Positions 9,624 to 18,791 are shown, numbered from the stretch's first letter. The stretch: DNA of 64,000 nucleotides from Pedobacter cryoconitis (GCF_014207135.1 NZ_JACHCC010000003.1:408701-472700); one strand, 5' to 3'. Notes: a model not told the origin generated them from the sequence alone. Program-made: numbers and translations.

Positions 9624-11166
9624 GGTATAGGTTTCTAAAGCTGCTTCTTAATCCAAAAGTTATCATGGCTGTTTTAGTGTCAGTCAAGCTGTTTTTTTCT
9701 TGTCTGAGTAAACCGGAAACTTCTAAACGTAAATTATATTTGGGATTGAGTAAATAAGCCACTTTACCTTCTGCAAAACGCATAGATGTAGCTAGCCGTT
9801 GCCCACTTTGATCAATGCCATATCTTGCATAATTAAGCTGGCCCTGGAAATCAAATTTATTAATTGAATAATTGATGATACTTAGCCACTCTCTAAAATC
9901 TGAACCAAGGGGATGAGCCAGAGATTCACTTAGTTGACTATAGTTAACAATTGGATGGGCTGAGTAGGTATAAGTATTTGGTGTTGCTGTATTGTATTCA
10001 ACTAAATAATTTAACCTGTTGACCTTAAAAAGGTCCGCACCTCTGAAACCTAATTGCCAGGCATTTTTATTTTTGTTTGTTTGAGATGGTGCCTGATCAA
10101 AAATCAGCTGACCGTATACTGTTGTGTTCTTTAATACTTTGTATTTACCATTGAATCCTATTAAAGTATGATCAGGTGTAGTTCCTGATGGTCTTAAAGC
10201 TGAAGAAAACAGAATGGGATTAATGTAATTCAGATCAAAGCCATGTCCTTTACCCTGATCATTTGCTTCTTCTGCAACCAGAGCATTAAAAAAACCTAAA
10301 GATGCATTTTTATTGATAGTCCAGTCTACATAATGAAAGGCACCCCATTTACGTCTGTTGTTATAAAAGGAATTAAATTCTGTTGCATGTTGATCCTGCA
10401 TATAGGCCCACATAGCCATGTACTGAACCTTCTTGCCCAGGTTTGCCTTTAGCCTAAGCAAAGGGTAGGGAGCAGCAAAATCAGACAATAACAACGATCT
10501 GTACCCGTCACCGATAAAGGTTTTATCCTGGCCCAGTTCGACAGTAATAGATTTATTAATTGAATAACCCATTAATGCTGTAACGTAAGACCAGTCAATC
10601 GCTTTGGATGGGCTTGGATCTTTACTGTAGGCTTGTCCTGGCACCATACCGGTTCTTGTGGTGTAATTAAGTTCATAATTGGAAAACTGAGCCTGGTTCT
10701 CGAATCCACTGGTATAGATGAAGAATTTCTGGCCGATCGTAATGCCTGCCTGGTAACCACGTGTATTCAGCCAGGTAGTTTTACTACCGTTAAATTCTCT
10801 TCCCAGTTGAAAATCGGGCAAAAAATCTAAATAGAAGGTGTATTCTTTATTTCTAACATCGACTAAATGTTCATCGAACAACTTTCTGTGAACCCAGCTT
10901 CTGTGTACTGTGCTCGCCGGAGAATTCATTAAAGAATCATGAAGCGGTCTCATCGCACTTGAATCAGAGATCAGATAAGGTTTAAGTGCAGTATGCGAGT
11001 TCTCCTCTGCTGAATACACATTTTTGTTCAGTTTTTGATAGAACTGATAAGAATAAGGCTGGTATATTAATTGTGCATTACTCTGTTCCGGCTTAATTAA
11101 TATAAATGCAAAGAGTAGGACAAACGAGATTAACCCCTTATTTTTAGTAAGGTAAATATCCTTCAT
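9613..11166 (-). CDS. RemB/Wzi-like outer-membrane beta-barrel protein (paralog 1)
   Basis: A 517-residue protein, the first gene of a tandem pair. A signal peptide (about 1-31, ending SNAQ) leads to YSYQFYQKLNKNVYS, matching the start of paralog 2. Aligned landmarks are HRKLFDEHLVD, FLPDFQLGREFNGSKTT, GMVPGQAYSKDP, GQDKTFIGDGYRSLLLSDFA and the C-terminal FGLRSSFR. The shared motifs along the whole length indicate an old tandem duplication. A surface role in polysaccharide handling or motility is inferred from the RemB/Wzi resemblance. I found no clear promoter in the 524 bases upstream. Confidence 0.72.
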   Translation of the reverse strand: MKDIYLTKNKGLISFVLLFAFILIKPEQSNAQLIYQPYSYQFYQKLNKNVYSAEENSHTALKPYLISDSSAMRPLHDSLMNSPASTVHRSWVHRKLFDEHLVDVRNKEYTFYLDFLPDFQLGREFNGSKTTWLNTRGYQAGITIGQKFFIYTSGFENQAQFSNYELNYTTRTGMVPGQAYSKDPSPSKAIDWSYVTALMGYSINKSITVELGQDKTFIGDGYRSLLLSDFAAPYPLLRLKANLGKKVQYMAMWAYMQDQHATEFNSFYNNRRKWGAFHYVDWTINKNASLGFFNALVAEEANDQGKGHGFDLNYINPILFSSALRPSGTTPDHTLIGFNGKYKVLKNTTVYGQLIFDQAPSQTNKNKNAWQLGFRGADLFKVNRLNYLVEYNTATPNTYTYSAHPIVNYSQLSESLAHPLGSDFREWLSIINYSINKFDFQGQLNYARYGIDQSGQRLATSMRFAEGKVAYLLNPKYNLRLEVSGLLRQEKNSLTDTKTAMITFGLRSSFRNLYHDF

Positions 11167-11690
11167 AAAGTTTCAGATTTAGGGGTGCGTCTTAAAGGTT
11201 GATATTTCATTTTTTTATTTTTCATTAGCGTGTATATTGGTATGTTTATGATGGTCTCATTATGATAAAGAGAATTCCAAAAGTAAAGAATAAACATTAA
11301 AGACCCACTAATTTAACCGGAGAATTAGACTTGTACAGTGTTAAACTATTCTCATACACCGATACAAAAGTGTTTTAATTGTTCTTTTCGACTATTATAA
11401 CGTCAAAAAATAAGATTTAGTGACTGGTTTGTCGACTTTGCCTTGGTGTATTAAGTTTTTTGACGTAAAAAAGGGTCTTTATTGCTGTATAGAGGCCTTT
11501 TTTTTGGATAGATATTTCTTGTTTTTTTAAAATACCTAAAGAAATCTCTTTTGATCAGGGTATATAGGTTAAATCTTTACCGGCCATTTTCTGGCTACCT
11601 GGCTTGAAAAAAAACTGGTTTTTGAGAAAAAAGAATTAAAATTGCCCTGGCAGATTTCAATCACTGAGATACAGCTGTTAATTTTGTACT
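11167..11690. other. 524-bp gene-free region upstream of the RemB-like pair and AraC gene
   Basis: No convincing coding sequence is seen on either strand. It is AT-rich and holds one strong terminator-like hairpin (11467-11505). A TAATTTTG sequence at 11680-11687 matches the Bacteroidota -7 element, but I see no TTG at the right spacing. The left part should contain the promoter of the minus-strand barrel genes. Confidence 0.5.
11467..11505 (+). terminator. Orphan terminator-like hairpin upstream of the AraC gene
   Basis: The left side AAAAAAGGGTCTTTAT pairs with ATAGAGGCCTTTTTT through about 15 pairs, with one bulged G, two G-T wobbles and the loop TGCTGT. An uninterrupted T tract follows on the plus strand. 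No plus-strand gene lies upstream of it within the window on this side of the divergent barrel genes, so what it terminates is unclear. A promoter-like TTG (11429-11431), 20 bp, TAAGTTTT (11452-11459) sits just before it. Confidence 0.5.
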
Positions 11691-11738
11691 GTGACTAAAA
11701 TAAAGAGAATAACTCCAACCGATTTCAGAGGACAGTAT

Positions 11739-12581
11739 ATGTCTGAAATGTCAATGGATTTTGCAATTTTAAAAACACCTGTCCAGATACATGACATAGC
11801 CAGAACATCTGGTTTTATAAAAGTCCCAACGCCATTACACAGACAGGATTTCAATTCGATAATTCACATCACCCGCGGAAATGCGAAACAGCAGGTGGAT
11901 GCAGATCTGATGTCTGTCAAAGAAGACGAGATCTTATTCATCCGTCAGGGGAATGTTACTTCGTTAAAAGAGGTAAGCCCTGATGCTTCTGGTCATATTA
12001 TTTTATTCGAAGATCAGACCATTAATCAGCTATTGTCCAAACAGGAGCTGATCAGACTTTTTTCAGCAAATACAGTTATTCATTTATCCAGAACAACGAG
12101 TGAGTGGCTGACCCCGCTTTTTGAATTGCTGAGTATTGAGATTTACAGTGAAAACCCTAATCTGGGAATTTGTTACTCCCTTTTGCAGGCTGGGCTACAA
12201 AAAATACTGACTTCGAGTAAAGAGCTGAATAAAGGTGTAAACCGGAGTACCGAAATCACCTTTAATTTTAAGGAACTGGTTTACAAACACCACAGAGCAC
12301 AAAAGACAATTGTATTTTATGCCAGTAAGTTATCCGTTTCTGAAAACTATCTGCACCGGTGTATTAAGGAAACTACAGGTATAAGTCCGAAAGAATGGAT
12401 TAATAAAGCAAGTATTCTGCAAAGCCAGTTACTTTTACAGGATCTGACCAGGAGCGTATCAGAAATTGCTTTTGAGCTAAATTATGGAGATCCCAGTTAC
12501 TTCGGACGTCTCTTTAAAAAGGTAACCGGAATAACCCCTTCCGAATACCGGATCGCATTTATGCAAGATTTGTCCGAGTAA
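11739..12581 (+). CDS. AraC-family transcriptional regulator
   Basis: A 280-residue regulator from the ATG at 11739. I prefer this start to the GTG at 11691: AGAGGA sits six bases before the ATG, and a TAATTTTG -7 element at 11680-11687 would place the transcript start near 11692, past the GTG. The N-terminal half is a cupin-like sensing domain (FNSIIHITRGNA). The C-terminal about 100 residues hold two helix-turn-helix motifs, the first in ASKLSVSENYLHRCIKETTG and the second in SVSEIAFELNYGDPSYFGRL, followed by KVTGITPSEYR. It stands directly upstream of the barrel protein and ABC exporter genes and probably controls them. The inducer is unknown. Confidence 0.9.
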   Translation: MSEMSMDFAILKTPVQIHDIARTSGFIKVPTPLHRQDFNSIIHITRGNAKQQVDADLMSVKEDEILFIRQGNVTSLKEVSPDASGHIILFEDQTINQLLSKQELIRLFSANTVIHLSRTTSEWLTPLFELLSIEIYSENPNLGICYSLLQAGLQKILTSSKELNKGVNRSTEITFNFKELVYKHHRAQKTIVFYASKLSVSENYLHRCIKETTGISPKEWINKASILQSQLLLQDLTRSVSEIAFELNYGDPSYFGRLFKKVTGITPSEYRIAFMQDLSE

Positions 12582-12821
12582 AGGTAGGTTTTGTTTTAAA
12601 GCCTCTTTCGTTTTCATTCCATCTTTGTCTTATCAAATTCAAAGAAATGAGAACACATATTATCATCAGAAATTATTACAAAACCAGGCCTGGAATAATC
12701 TGTCCATATGGTCTTGCTGTGCATGTTTCCAGGTTAAAGACCCGCATGCAGAAATCTCCCTGTCCTCCTGATTTTTTATCCGCGGTTAAACGCTGCATTA
12801 TTCTATTGTAAATATAAAACC

Positions 12822-13742
12822 ATGAATAAGTTATCTATTCTTTTTGTCATCATCTCAGCGCTCTTTTTATCCAGTAAATGCCATAGTCAGATTATTCAGG
12901 ATGTCGGTGGCGTTGCACTTACTGTTCACGATAAAAGTTATTTTAAAGATTTGCCGGCCGGAAGTTCATTATCAGGGAATAAGTTTCAGCTGAACACTTA
13001 CGATGCCTGGTTACCGGTTCCTCCTTTCAGAATTGGAAAGACAACTGTCTTCAGTAACCTGAATTATCGTCTGATGGATTTCAGATACGATCAGAAATCG
13101 GTAGCCGATCCAAACCGGATAGACAGAATCCAGGAAATCAAATCAGTAATTGTTGTCCGACACCCCATTTCAGAAAGATGGTCAGTTTTAGGAATAATTA
13201 TGCCAACAATAGCCTCCGACTTTAAGCAGTCACTCTCCTTTGACGATGTAATCTTAGACGGGATATTGGGTGTATCTAAAAAATTCGGCAGTGAATCCAA
13301 TCTCGAGATCGGTTTAGGAGTCCATGCTTTATATTCTTTTGGAGACGTTTTAATTACTCCGGGCATATCAGTTGATTACAGGAGTTCCAATGATAAATGG
13401 TTGGCCCAGTTCTACTGGCCAAGACTGAATGTACTTTACAAGGTGGCTCCGGGTACAAGAGTTGGTTTAGCAGGTTCCATAGACTGGACGCGGTTTAACC
13501 TGAAGAACTATACCGGGTATAATGGAAGAGAGGTTGATTATGCACAGTTCTCCAGTATACATGGAGGTTTACAGATACAACAGCGTATTGCAGGTAGTTT
13601 CTGGGTCCAGGCACAGGGGGGGATGGGACTTTTCAATAAATATGAATTGTTCGATCCCAAAAACAAAACCGTAAATGATTTTCCGGTAAACAATATGGCC
13701 TATGGCAAATTGACGCTTAGTTATAGAATCGGCAGAAAATAA
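12822..13742 (+). CDS. Outer-membrane beta-barrel protein (DUF6268-like), efflux-operon associated
   Basis: A 306-residue protein with a signal peptide cleaved near CHSQ (about 23) and alternating hydrophobic/aromatic strands through to the C-terminal LSYRIGRK. It resembles Bacteroidota proteins annotated as DUF6268 outer-membrane barrels; that assignment is from memory of the sequence style and is tentative. It opens a same-strand run with a DUF2141 protein (21-base gap) and the ABC exporter subunits. Its function is not known; a role as sensor or accessory pore for the exporter is conceivable but not shown. Confidence 0.65.
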   Translation: MNKLSILFVIISALFLSSKCHSQIIQDVGGVALTVHDKSYFKDLPAGSSLSGNKFQLNTYDAWLPVPPFRIGKTTVFSNLNYRLMDFRYDQKSVADPNRIDRIQEIKSVIVVRHPISERWSVLGIIMPTIASDFKQSLSFDDVILDGILGVSKKFGSESNLEIGLGVHALYSFGDVLITPGISVDYRSSNDKWLAQFYWPRLNVLYKVAPGTRVGLAGSIDWTRFNLKNYTGYNGREVDYAQFSSIHGGLQIQQRIAGSFWVQAQGGMGLFNKYELFDPKNKTVNDFPVNNMAYGKLTLSYRIGRK

Positions 13743-13763
13743 ATAATTAAAATCCATTTAATC

Positions 13764-14174
13764 ATGAAAGCATTTATTCTTATCATCCTGTCTCTTTGTT
13801 TATCAGTTATAACAAAGGCACAATCAGTAAAAATGACCATTGAGGTCAAAAAGGTGCAACCTGGAAAGGGAACGGTCGTGGTCAATATATACGATAAGAA
13901 AGAGGTTTTTTTAAAAACCTCCTTCCTCAGTAAAACCCAGAAAGCAGACCAGTCAACCCTGAAATTCATTATAGACTTACCCAAAAAAGGTACCTATGCG
14001 ATTACTGTTTTTCAGGATCTGGACAACAATAAGAAACTCAACCAGGACTGGCTGGGAATCCCGGAAGAACCAGTTGGTTATGGCAATAATTTCAAACCAT
14101 CCTCGAAGCCGAAATTTAATGAATGTTCAGTAACGGTAAATGAAGATACCAGTCAGGTGATCAGTCTTCTATAA
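13764..14174 (+). CDS. DUF2141-domain secreted protein
   Basis: A 136-residue protein with a signal peptide (about 1-19, ending TKAQ). The mature protein is one DUF2141 domain: a beta-sandwich with GTVVVNIYDKKEVFL, then GTYAITVFQDLDNNKKLNQD and the family signature WLGIPEEPVGYGNN. The DLDNNKKLNQD stretch looks like a calcium-binding-type loop. DUF2141 proteins are common in Bacteroidota and lack an assigned biochemical role. It lies between the barrel gene and the ABC ATPase, 25 bases before the latter, and is probably cotranscribed. Confidence 0.88.
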   Translation: MKAFILIILSLCLSVITKAQSVKMTIEVKKVQPGKGTVVVNIYDKKEVFLKTSFLSKTQKADQSTLKFIIDLPKKGTYAITVFQDLDNNKKLNQDWLGIPEEPVGYGNNFKPSSKPKFNECSVTVNEDTSQVISLL

Positions 14175-14199
14175 GTGGATAAGAAACAATTATACTCCA

Positions 14200-14904
14200 A
14201 TGAAAAATAGAACTATTGCAGAAGTGATGCAGGTATATAAAACTTATCAGACGGGAGATACCCTGATTACGGCCCTGCATTCTACCTCTCTGCAGTTTAA
14301 AACCGGAGAGCTGACCCTGATATTAGGTCCCTCCGGTTCAGGGAAAACTACTTTGTTATCATTGCTGGGATGCGTTATTTATCCAACCGGAGGAGATGTT
14401 TTTATTGATGGTCAACAGGCAAACTTATTGTCTGCTAACGAATTGTCAGTGCTGAGGCTGGGTAAGATTGGTTTTGTATTTCAGGGGTTTAACCTTATTG
14501 CCCCACTCAATGCGCTGGAAAATGTAATGATACCACTACAGCTTAGAAATAACAAAGCAGCCGGCAATAAACAAAAAGCCGAAGCAGCACTCGAACTGGT
14601 TGGTATGAAAGACCGGATGAAGAACCTGCCCAAAATGCTCAGTGGGGGACAACAGCAAAGAGTAGCTATCGCAAGGGCCCTGGTAACTGATCCTCCCATT
14701 ATACTTTGTGATGAACCGACCGCTGCGTTGGACCCTAAAAGTGTCGGTGTTGTTATGGAGGAGCTTAAAACACTGGCGATAAACGGAAAGAGCGTAATCG
14801 TGGTTACCCACGATATGCGGCTTAAACAATATGCTGACAGAATAATCTACGTAGATAATGGTTTGGCAGCCGAGGTGGAACATCTCAGTCTCCTCCCTCA
14901 TTAA
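14200..14904 (+). CDS. ABC transporter ATP-binding protein (DevA/MacB/LolD type)
   Basis: A 234-residue nucleotide-binding subunit with Walker A (GPSGSGKTT, about 45-53), Q-loop (FQGFN), the ABC signature LSGGQQQRVAIARAL (about 147-161), Walker B (ILCDEPTAALD) and the switch histidine in VVTHD. This is the MacB/LolD/DevA group, whose ATPases power FtsX-like permeases rather than classical transmembrane channels. Together with the downstream adaptor and permease it forms a tripartite exporter of the DevABC kind. The adaptor gene begins 22 bases after its stop. Confidence 0.95.
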   Translation: MKNRTIAEVMQVYKTYQTGDTLITALHSTSLQFKTGELTLILGPSGSGKTTLLSLLGCVIYPTGGDVFIDGQQANLLSANELSVLRLGKIGFVFQGFNLIAPLNALENVMIPLQLRNNKAAGNKQKAEAALELVGMKDRMKNLPKMLSGGQQQRVAIARALVTDPPIILCDEPTAALDPKSVGVVMEELKTLAINGKSVIVVTHDMRLKQYADRIIYVDNGLAAEVEHLSLLPH

Positions 14905-14926
14905 TATTAAAAAACAATATATACGG

Positions 14927-15895
14927 ATGAAAAAGACATTTATTTACCTGGTATTCATTTACCTGGTACTACTGGTCTGTTGTGCCTGCTCTTTTGGCTG
15001 CAAGCCGGCAGAGGCAAAGAAGGAACCCAGTTTATCTTCAGCACAACAAGACATTGCGAACCATGAAATTGTAGGCTTAGGACGAATTGAACCAGAAGGG
15101 AAAGTGGTATCGCTGGCTACAGCGGTAACCGGGATCATCACCGAAGTATATAAAAGAGAGAATGATCAGATTCTGAAAGGAGAGCTGATCCTCGAACTTG
15201 AACATACTGTACAGGATGCAAAAATGGAACAGGCAAAACGAAGGGTTATTACACAATTGGCTGAGATCAGGATTGCAGAATCAAATCTGGAAGAACAGAA
15301 GGTTCTTTTAAGTAATAAAGAGCTGGAACTGGGCAGAATAAAAAATCTGTACGCTAAAGGAGCAGAAACAAGACAGAACTTAGATAATCTCGAAACTGAT
15401 GTCAAAGTTTGCCAGGTGAAGACGGCGCAATTACAAAAACAGATCGTTGTATCCAGCGCAAGACTGAAAGAAGCAGAACAGGAAGCAGATGTATTTGCCA
15501 GAGAATTACAGCAACATTTTGTGAAAGCTTTAGGCGATGGGCAGATCATGGATATGAAGGCTATAAAAGGAGCTGCATTAATGGCCAATCAGTCTTTTGC
15601 AGAATTCATACCCAAAGGGAGACTGGTTGCTACCTGTGAAATCGATGAACTTTTTGCTGATAAAATCAGAGAAGGCCAGCAGGCAGTGATCCGCCAGATA
15701 GGTTCCCATCGGATCCTGGGAAAGGGAAAATTGATTTTTGCCTCTTCGGCACTTAAACGAAAATCTCTTTTTTCAGAGCAGGCAGGTGATCAGGAAGACA
15801 GGAGAGTGAGAGAGGTCAAGATCCTGTTAAATGACCAGACAGGTTACCTCATTAATTCCCGTGTTGAATGTATCGTGCAATCAAAAATAGACTGA
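14927..15895 (+). CDS. HlyD/DevB-type periplasmic adaptor subunit of the ABC exporter
   Basis: A 322-residue membrane-fusion protein. The ATG at 14927 is chosen because it starts a clean hydrophobic signal (FIYLVFIYLVLLVCCAC); the earlier in-frame start at 14858 lies inside the ATPase gene and gives no signal. A possible lipobox (CCAC or FGC) suggests inner-membrane anchoring. Then come the biotinyl-lipoyl half-motif (IEPEGKVVSL), a coiled-coil hairpin rich in Glu, Lys and Leu (about 95-190) and a closing beta-barrel (RLVATCEIDELFADKIREGQ). It should bridge the inner-membrane permease and TolC. The stop overlaps the permease start by one base (TGATG). Confidence 0.88.
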   Translation: MKKTFIYLVFIYLVLLVCCACSFGCKPAEAKKEPSLSSAQQDIANHEIVGLGRIEPEGKVVSLATAVTGIITEVYKRENDQILKGELILELEHTVQDAKMEQAKRRVITQLAEIRIAESNLEEQKVLLSNKELELGRIKNLYAKGAETRQNLDNLETDVKVCQVKTAQLQKQIVVSSARLKEAEQEADVFARELQQHFVKALGDGQIMDMKAIKGAALMANQSFAEFIPKGRLVATCEIDELFADKIREGQQAVIRQIGSHRILGKGKLIFASSALKRKSLFSEQAGDQEDRRVREVKILLNDQTGYLINSRVECIVQSKID

Positions 15896-17034
15896 TGAAA
15901 TCTACAATTATTACTGCCTGGAAGTTTATTCGCTTTGATCAGACAAAGAGTATTGGAATTGTGATAGGGATCGTAATCAGTACTTTTCTGATCGGTCAGC
16001 AACTGGGAACGTTTAACTTCCTGACAAGTCTGATGAGTGTGCTGGTTAAAAATACAACAGCAGATATCTGGGTTGTAGATAGCAAAACAGCCGATGCCAA
16101 TCAACTCATCCTGTTAGATACGAGGAAAGAAAGAGAAATTAAAAGTTTGCCAGGGGTGGAAGAAGCTTTTCCGATAGTTATTACAGGGGGGAAAGCTAAA
16201 TTTCCGGACGGGACGAGTGCAAATGTTAATCTCATCGGCAGTGAATTTCCATATTTTAAAGCGGGTCCCGATGGTGCTAAAATTATAGAGGGTCAGCGTA
16301 ATGATCTGTTGCAGGAAGCAGGTGTCTCGGCAGAATATTATGACAGGAATAATTTTGGAGGCTCTTCAAATGTTGGCGTTGAGTTTGAAATAAACGGTAA
16401 ACGTGCCGTAATCACTGTCCAGACTAAAGGTATCCGTGGTTGGGGTGGTTATCTGATGTACACTACTCTGGAAAGAGCAAGGTATTACGGGCATATTCCG
16501 TCCACAAATATCAGTGCGGTATTGGTAAAAGTCAGACCCCAGGAAGATGTGGACCAGGTTGTCAGACAAATAAACCAGGCTATTCCCGGAGTAAAGGCCT
16601 GGAAGACTTCCGAATTAAGTTCCTCCACTATTGATAGCGTACTCAGTTCGACCGGACTAGGGGCGAGTACCGGTTCATTGGTTGGTTTCGCTGTTATTGC
16701 CGGCTTCTTTATAATCGGATTAACTATGTATTCCTCTGCATTGGACAGAATCAAGGATTACGGGACTTTAAAAGCTATTGGCGCCACCAATGTGTATATC
16801 CGGAACCTGATTCTGACACAGGCCACCTTGTTCGCTGTGGTTGGCTTTATCATCGCGTTAGCTTTTCTGATGGGATTTCAGAAAGGCATGTCACAAGCAG
16901 GTTTGCTGATTGAATTTAAACCAGTTATGGTGATGGGCATTTTACTAATCACTTTTTCAATTGCATTACTCGGGGCAGTATTTGCCATCCGCAGAATTAA
17001 AGATGTTGAACCAGCCTCTGTATTCAGGGGATAA
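15895..17034 (+). CDS. ABC transporter permease (DevC/FtsX-like)
   Basis: A 379-residue permease starting at the ATG that overlaps the adaptor stop. There is one N-terminal transmembrane helix (about 20-42, SIGIVIGIVISTFLIG), a periplasmic domain of about 200 residues, then three C-terminal helices. The FtsX-type coupling segment SALDRIKDYGTLKAIGATN appears near 285. This is the MacB/DevC topology, in which ATP hydrolysis drives periplasmic movements that push substrate into TolC rather than across the inner membrane. The TolC gene follows after 8 bases. Confidence 0.92.
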   Translation: MKSTIITAWKFIRFDQTKSIGIVIGIVISTFLIGQQLGTFNFLTSLMSVLVKNTTADIWVVDSKTADANQLILLDTRKEREIKSLPGVEEAFPIVITGGKAKFPDGTSANVNLIGSEFPYFKAGPDGAKIIEGQRNDLLQEAGVSAEYYDRNNFGGSSNVGVEFEINGKRAVITVQTKGIRGWGGYLMYTTLERARYYGHIPSTNISAVLVKVRPQEDVDQVVRQINQAIPGVKAWKTSELSSSTIDSVLSSTGLGASTGSLVGFAVIAGFFIIGLTMYSSALDRIKDYGTLKAIGATNVYIRNLILTQATLFAVVGFIIALAFLMGFQKGMSQAGLLIEFKPVMVMGILLITFSIALLGAVFAIRRIKDVEPASVFRG

Positions 17035-17042
17035 AATATATT

Positions 17043-18395
17043 ATGAACAATAAAATGAAATCATATTCGGCATTTACGCTGTCTGTTTTAATGACCTTTT
17101 TTTTGAATGGTTATGCACAAAGTGATAAGTTGACCTTACAGAACGCAATAAGAGCAGCTAAAAATAACCGGCGCTTACTGGCTTCTCTGGAAATGGAAAC
17201 CCGGATCAGTCAGCTTAAAACAACTGAATTAAATGCCAGATACTTACCAAAAATAAGTCTGGATTATAACTATCAGTATCATCCGATTATTGCATCTGGT
17301 ATTATTCCTCTTGGTGAATTGAATTCTAATGTACCCACAGGGGCTGGGAAAGCTTTGAAAATGGGTACCAGCTATACACAAAATGCTGGTTTGACTGTTC
17401 AACAGCCTTTGTTAGATATCTCTGTTTCCAAATTGGTCCGCGAATCAAAGTTACAGGAAAAGCTGGCCCGGCTGAATGAGAAAGATGCAGAACTGGAATT
17501 GACCTATGAAGTTGCGAAAGCTTATCTGAACGTACTGGCTTCTGCAGAACAAGTCCGGATCGCAGTGAATGATACGGTCAGGACGGCACTGAGTTTAAAA
17601 ATGGTCAGGGAGAAATTTCTTAATCAAAGGATACTCAAAGCAGAGGTGAACGAGACATTGGTCACACACTATGATAATGTTCAGCAATACCATAATGCCA
17701 GGAATGCGGAATTGGTTTCCAGGCAATATTTACTTTACGTCACCGGAAATGATTTATCAGGTGCCCCACTATTGGTACTGGAAGATTATAATTTAAGTCA
17801 GGATATTTCGGATATGGATGAAACCAGGTTAACTGCTTTACCCAAAATAGAAATCCTGAAAATCAAAAATGAAGTATTGAATAATAAAGAAAAGCTGGAA
17901 CGCTTAAAATACAGTCCTCTGATTAATTTGAATGCCTATCTGGGAGGTGATCAGTTTAGTGACCGGTTAAACCCGTTTAAACAAAACTCATGGTATGGGA
18001 ATAGCTATGTTGGTGTTTCATTAAAGCTACCTGTACTTTTTGGAGAACAGACAGCCAAACGGCTGAGTCAGCTGAAGTATCAGCAAAGACAAAATGAATA
18101 TCAAATGATAGAAGAAATCAACAGGTTAAAGCATGATATACAAAGTACCGCCGCAAAGTTTATCAATATTTTACAGCAGCTGAATACGTTGACAGGCAAT
18201 ATTAACCTGAGCTCTGAAACTGTGGCCATCTATCAGGAAAGGTTTAAAGAAAGTCAGTTGTCATTAAACGAACTGAATGACAGAGAGGTCAGATTGCAGC
18301 ATTTAAAATTACAGTATGAAAAGCTGAAAAAGGAACTGATCATTGCGTGGCTGGACTGGAAAAAGGCAAATGGCACTATTGAGTTCATAAAATAA
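17043..18395 (+). CDS. TolC-family outer-membrane efflux protein (ABC exporter partner)
   Basis: A 450-residue protein with a signal peptide (to about 25) and the two-fold repeated alpha-helical hairpin of TolC: LTLQNAIRAAKNNRRLLASL at the start, the LTYEVAKAYLNVLASAEQ helix in the first half, and KLPVLFGEQTAKRLSQLKYQ opening the second. It completes the tripartite exporter with the preceding ATPase, adaptor and permease. Its 3' end overlaps by 11 bases the reconstructed end of a broken flavodoxin gene on the other strand. Confidence 0.93.
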   Translation: MNNKMKSYSAFTLSVLMTFFLNGYAQSDKLTLQNAIRAAKNNRRLLASLEMETRISQLKTTELNARYLPKISLDYNYQYHPIIASGIIPLGELNSNVPTGAGKALKMGTSYTQNAGLTVQQPLLDISVSKLVRESKLQEKLARLNEKDAELELTYEVAKAYLNVLASAEQVRIAVNDTVRTALSLKMVREKFLNQRILKAEVNETLVTHYDNVQQYHNARNAELVSRQYLLYVTGNDLSGAPLLVLEDYNLSQDISDMDETRLTALPKIEILKIKNEVLNNKEKLERLKYSPLINLNAYLGGDQFSDRLNPFKQNSWYGNSYVGVSLKLPVLFGEQTAKRLSQLKYQQRQNEYQMIEEINRLKHDIQSTAAKFINILQQLNTLTGNINLSSETVAIYQERFKESQLSLNELNDREVRLQHLKLQYEKLKKELIIAWLDWKKANGTIEFIK

Positions 18396-18763
18396 CACCT
18401 TTATATACTTGTTTGTCATAGCCACAGCTAATGAAGTATAATTTCTTTCCCTTTAGCTTATACCCCAGATCTTTTCGCAATTTCAGCAAATCCGAAAACC
18501 TGTCAAAAAAAAGTTTTGAGCTGGGCGCTTAATGCATACCAGTAAACGGGCGAGACAATAATCAGTTCGTCATACTTTAAAATATCCTCCATCAGGCTCA
18601 GGTAATCATCATTTTTATAGTCAAATGAATAATCGAAATAGCCGATATTGTAATCATTTAAATCATATACTTTATCAATTTGGATCTGTTGAGTGATAAC
18701 CTCCACCAATTGTTTCGTATTGCCGTCAGACCTTGAACTGCCAAAAATTATTACAGGATTCAT
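18385..18763 (-). pseudogene. Frameshifted, 3'-truncated flavodoxin/NAD(P)H-dependent FMN reductase
   Basis: The reading frame from the ATG at 18763 gives 86 residues: the FMN phosphate loop GSSRSDGNTKQ (about 8-18), SPVYWYALSAQLKTFF, then a stop. The stop follows eight T's on the coding strand (18505-18512). Removing one T restores the expected family continuation DRFSDLLKLRKDLGYKLKG and KLYFISCGYDKQVYKG, and then a stop at 18385. The restored frame is about 125 residues, shorter than the roughly 170-190 of the family, so the C-terminus is also lost where it meets the TolC gene. It lies 28 bases after the marR-type gene and is likely cotranscribed. A sequencing error or slippage at the homopolymer could also explain the shift. 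Confidence 0.8.
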
Positions 18764-18791
18764 CTATAGATGTTTAATGGAATTTTCCAGG

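Noticed and set aside
11691..11738. GTG start for the AraC protein
   Set aside because: A -7-like TAATTTTG sits only three bases before it, while AGAGGA precedes the ATG at 11739.
12647..12811. A 54-codon open frame between the AraC gene and the barrel gene
   Set aside because: No convincing ribosome-binding site or promoter, odd Cys/Pro-rich composition and no recognisable motif. It may be leader DNA; I do not call it a gene.
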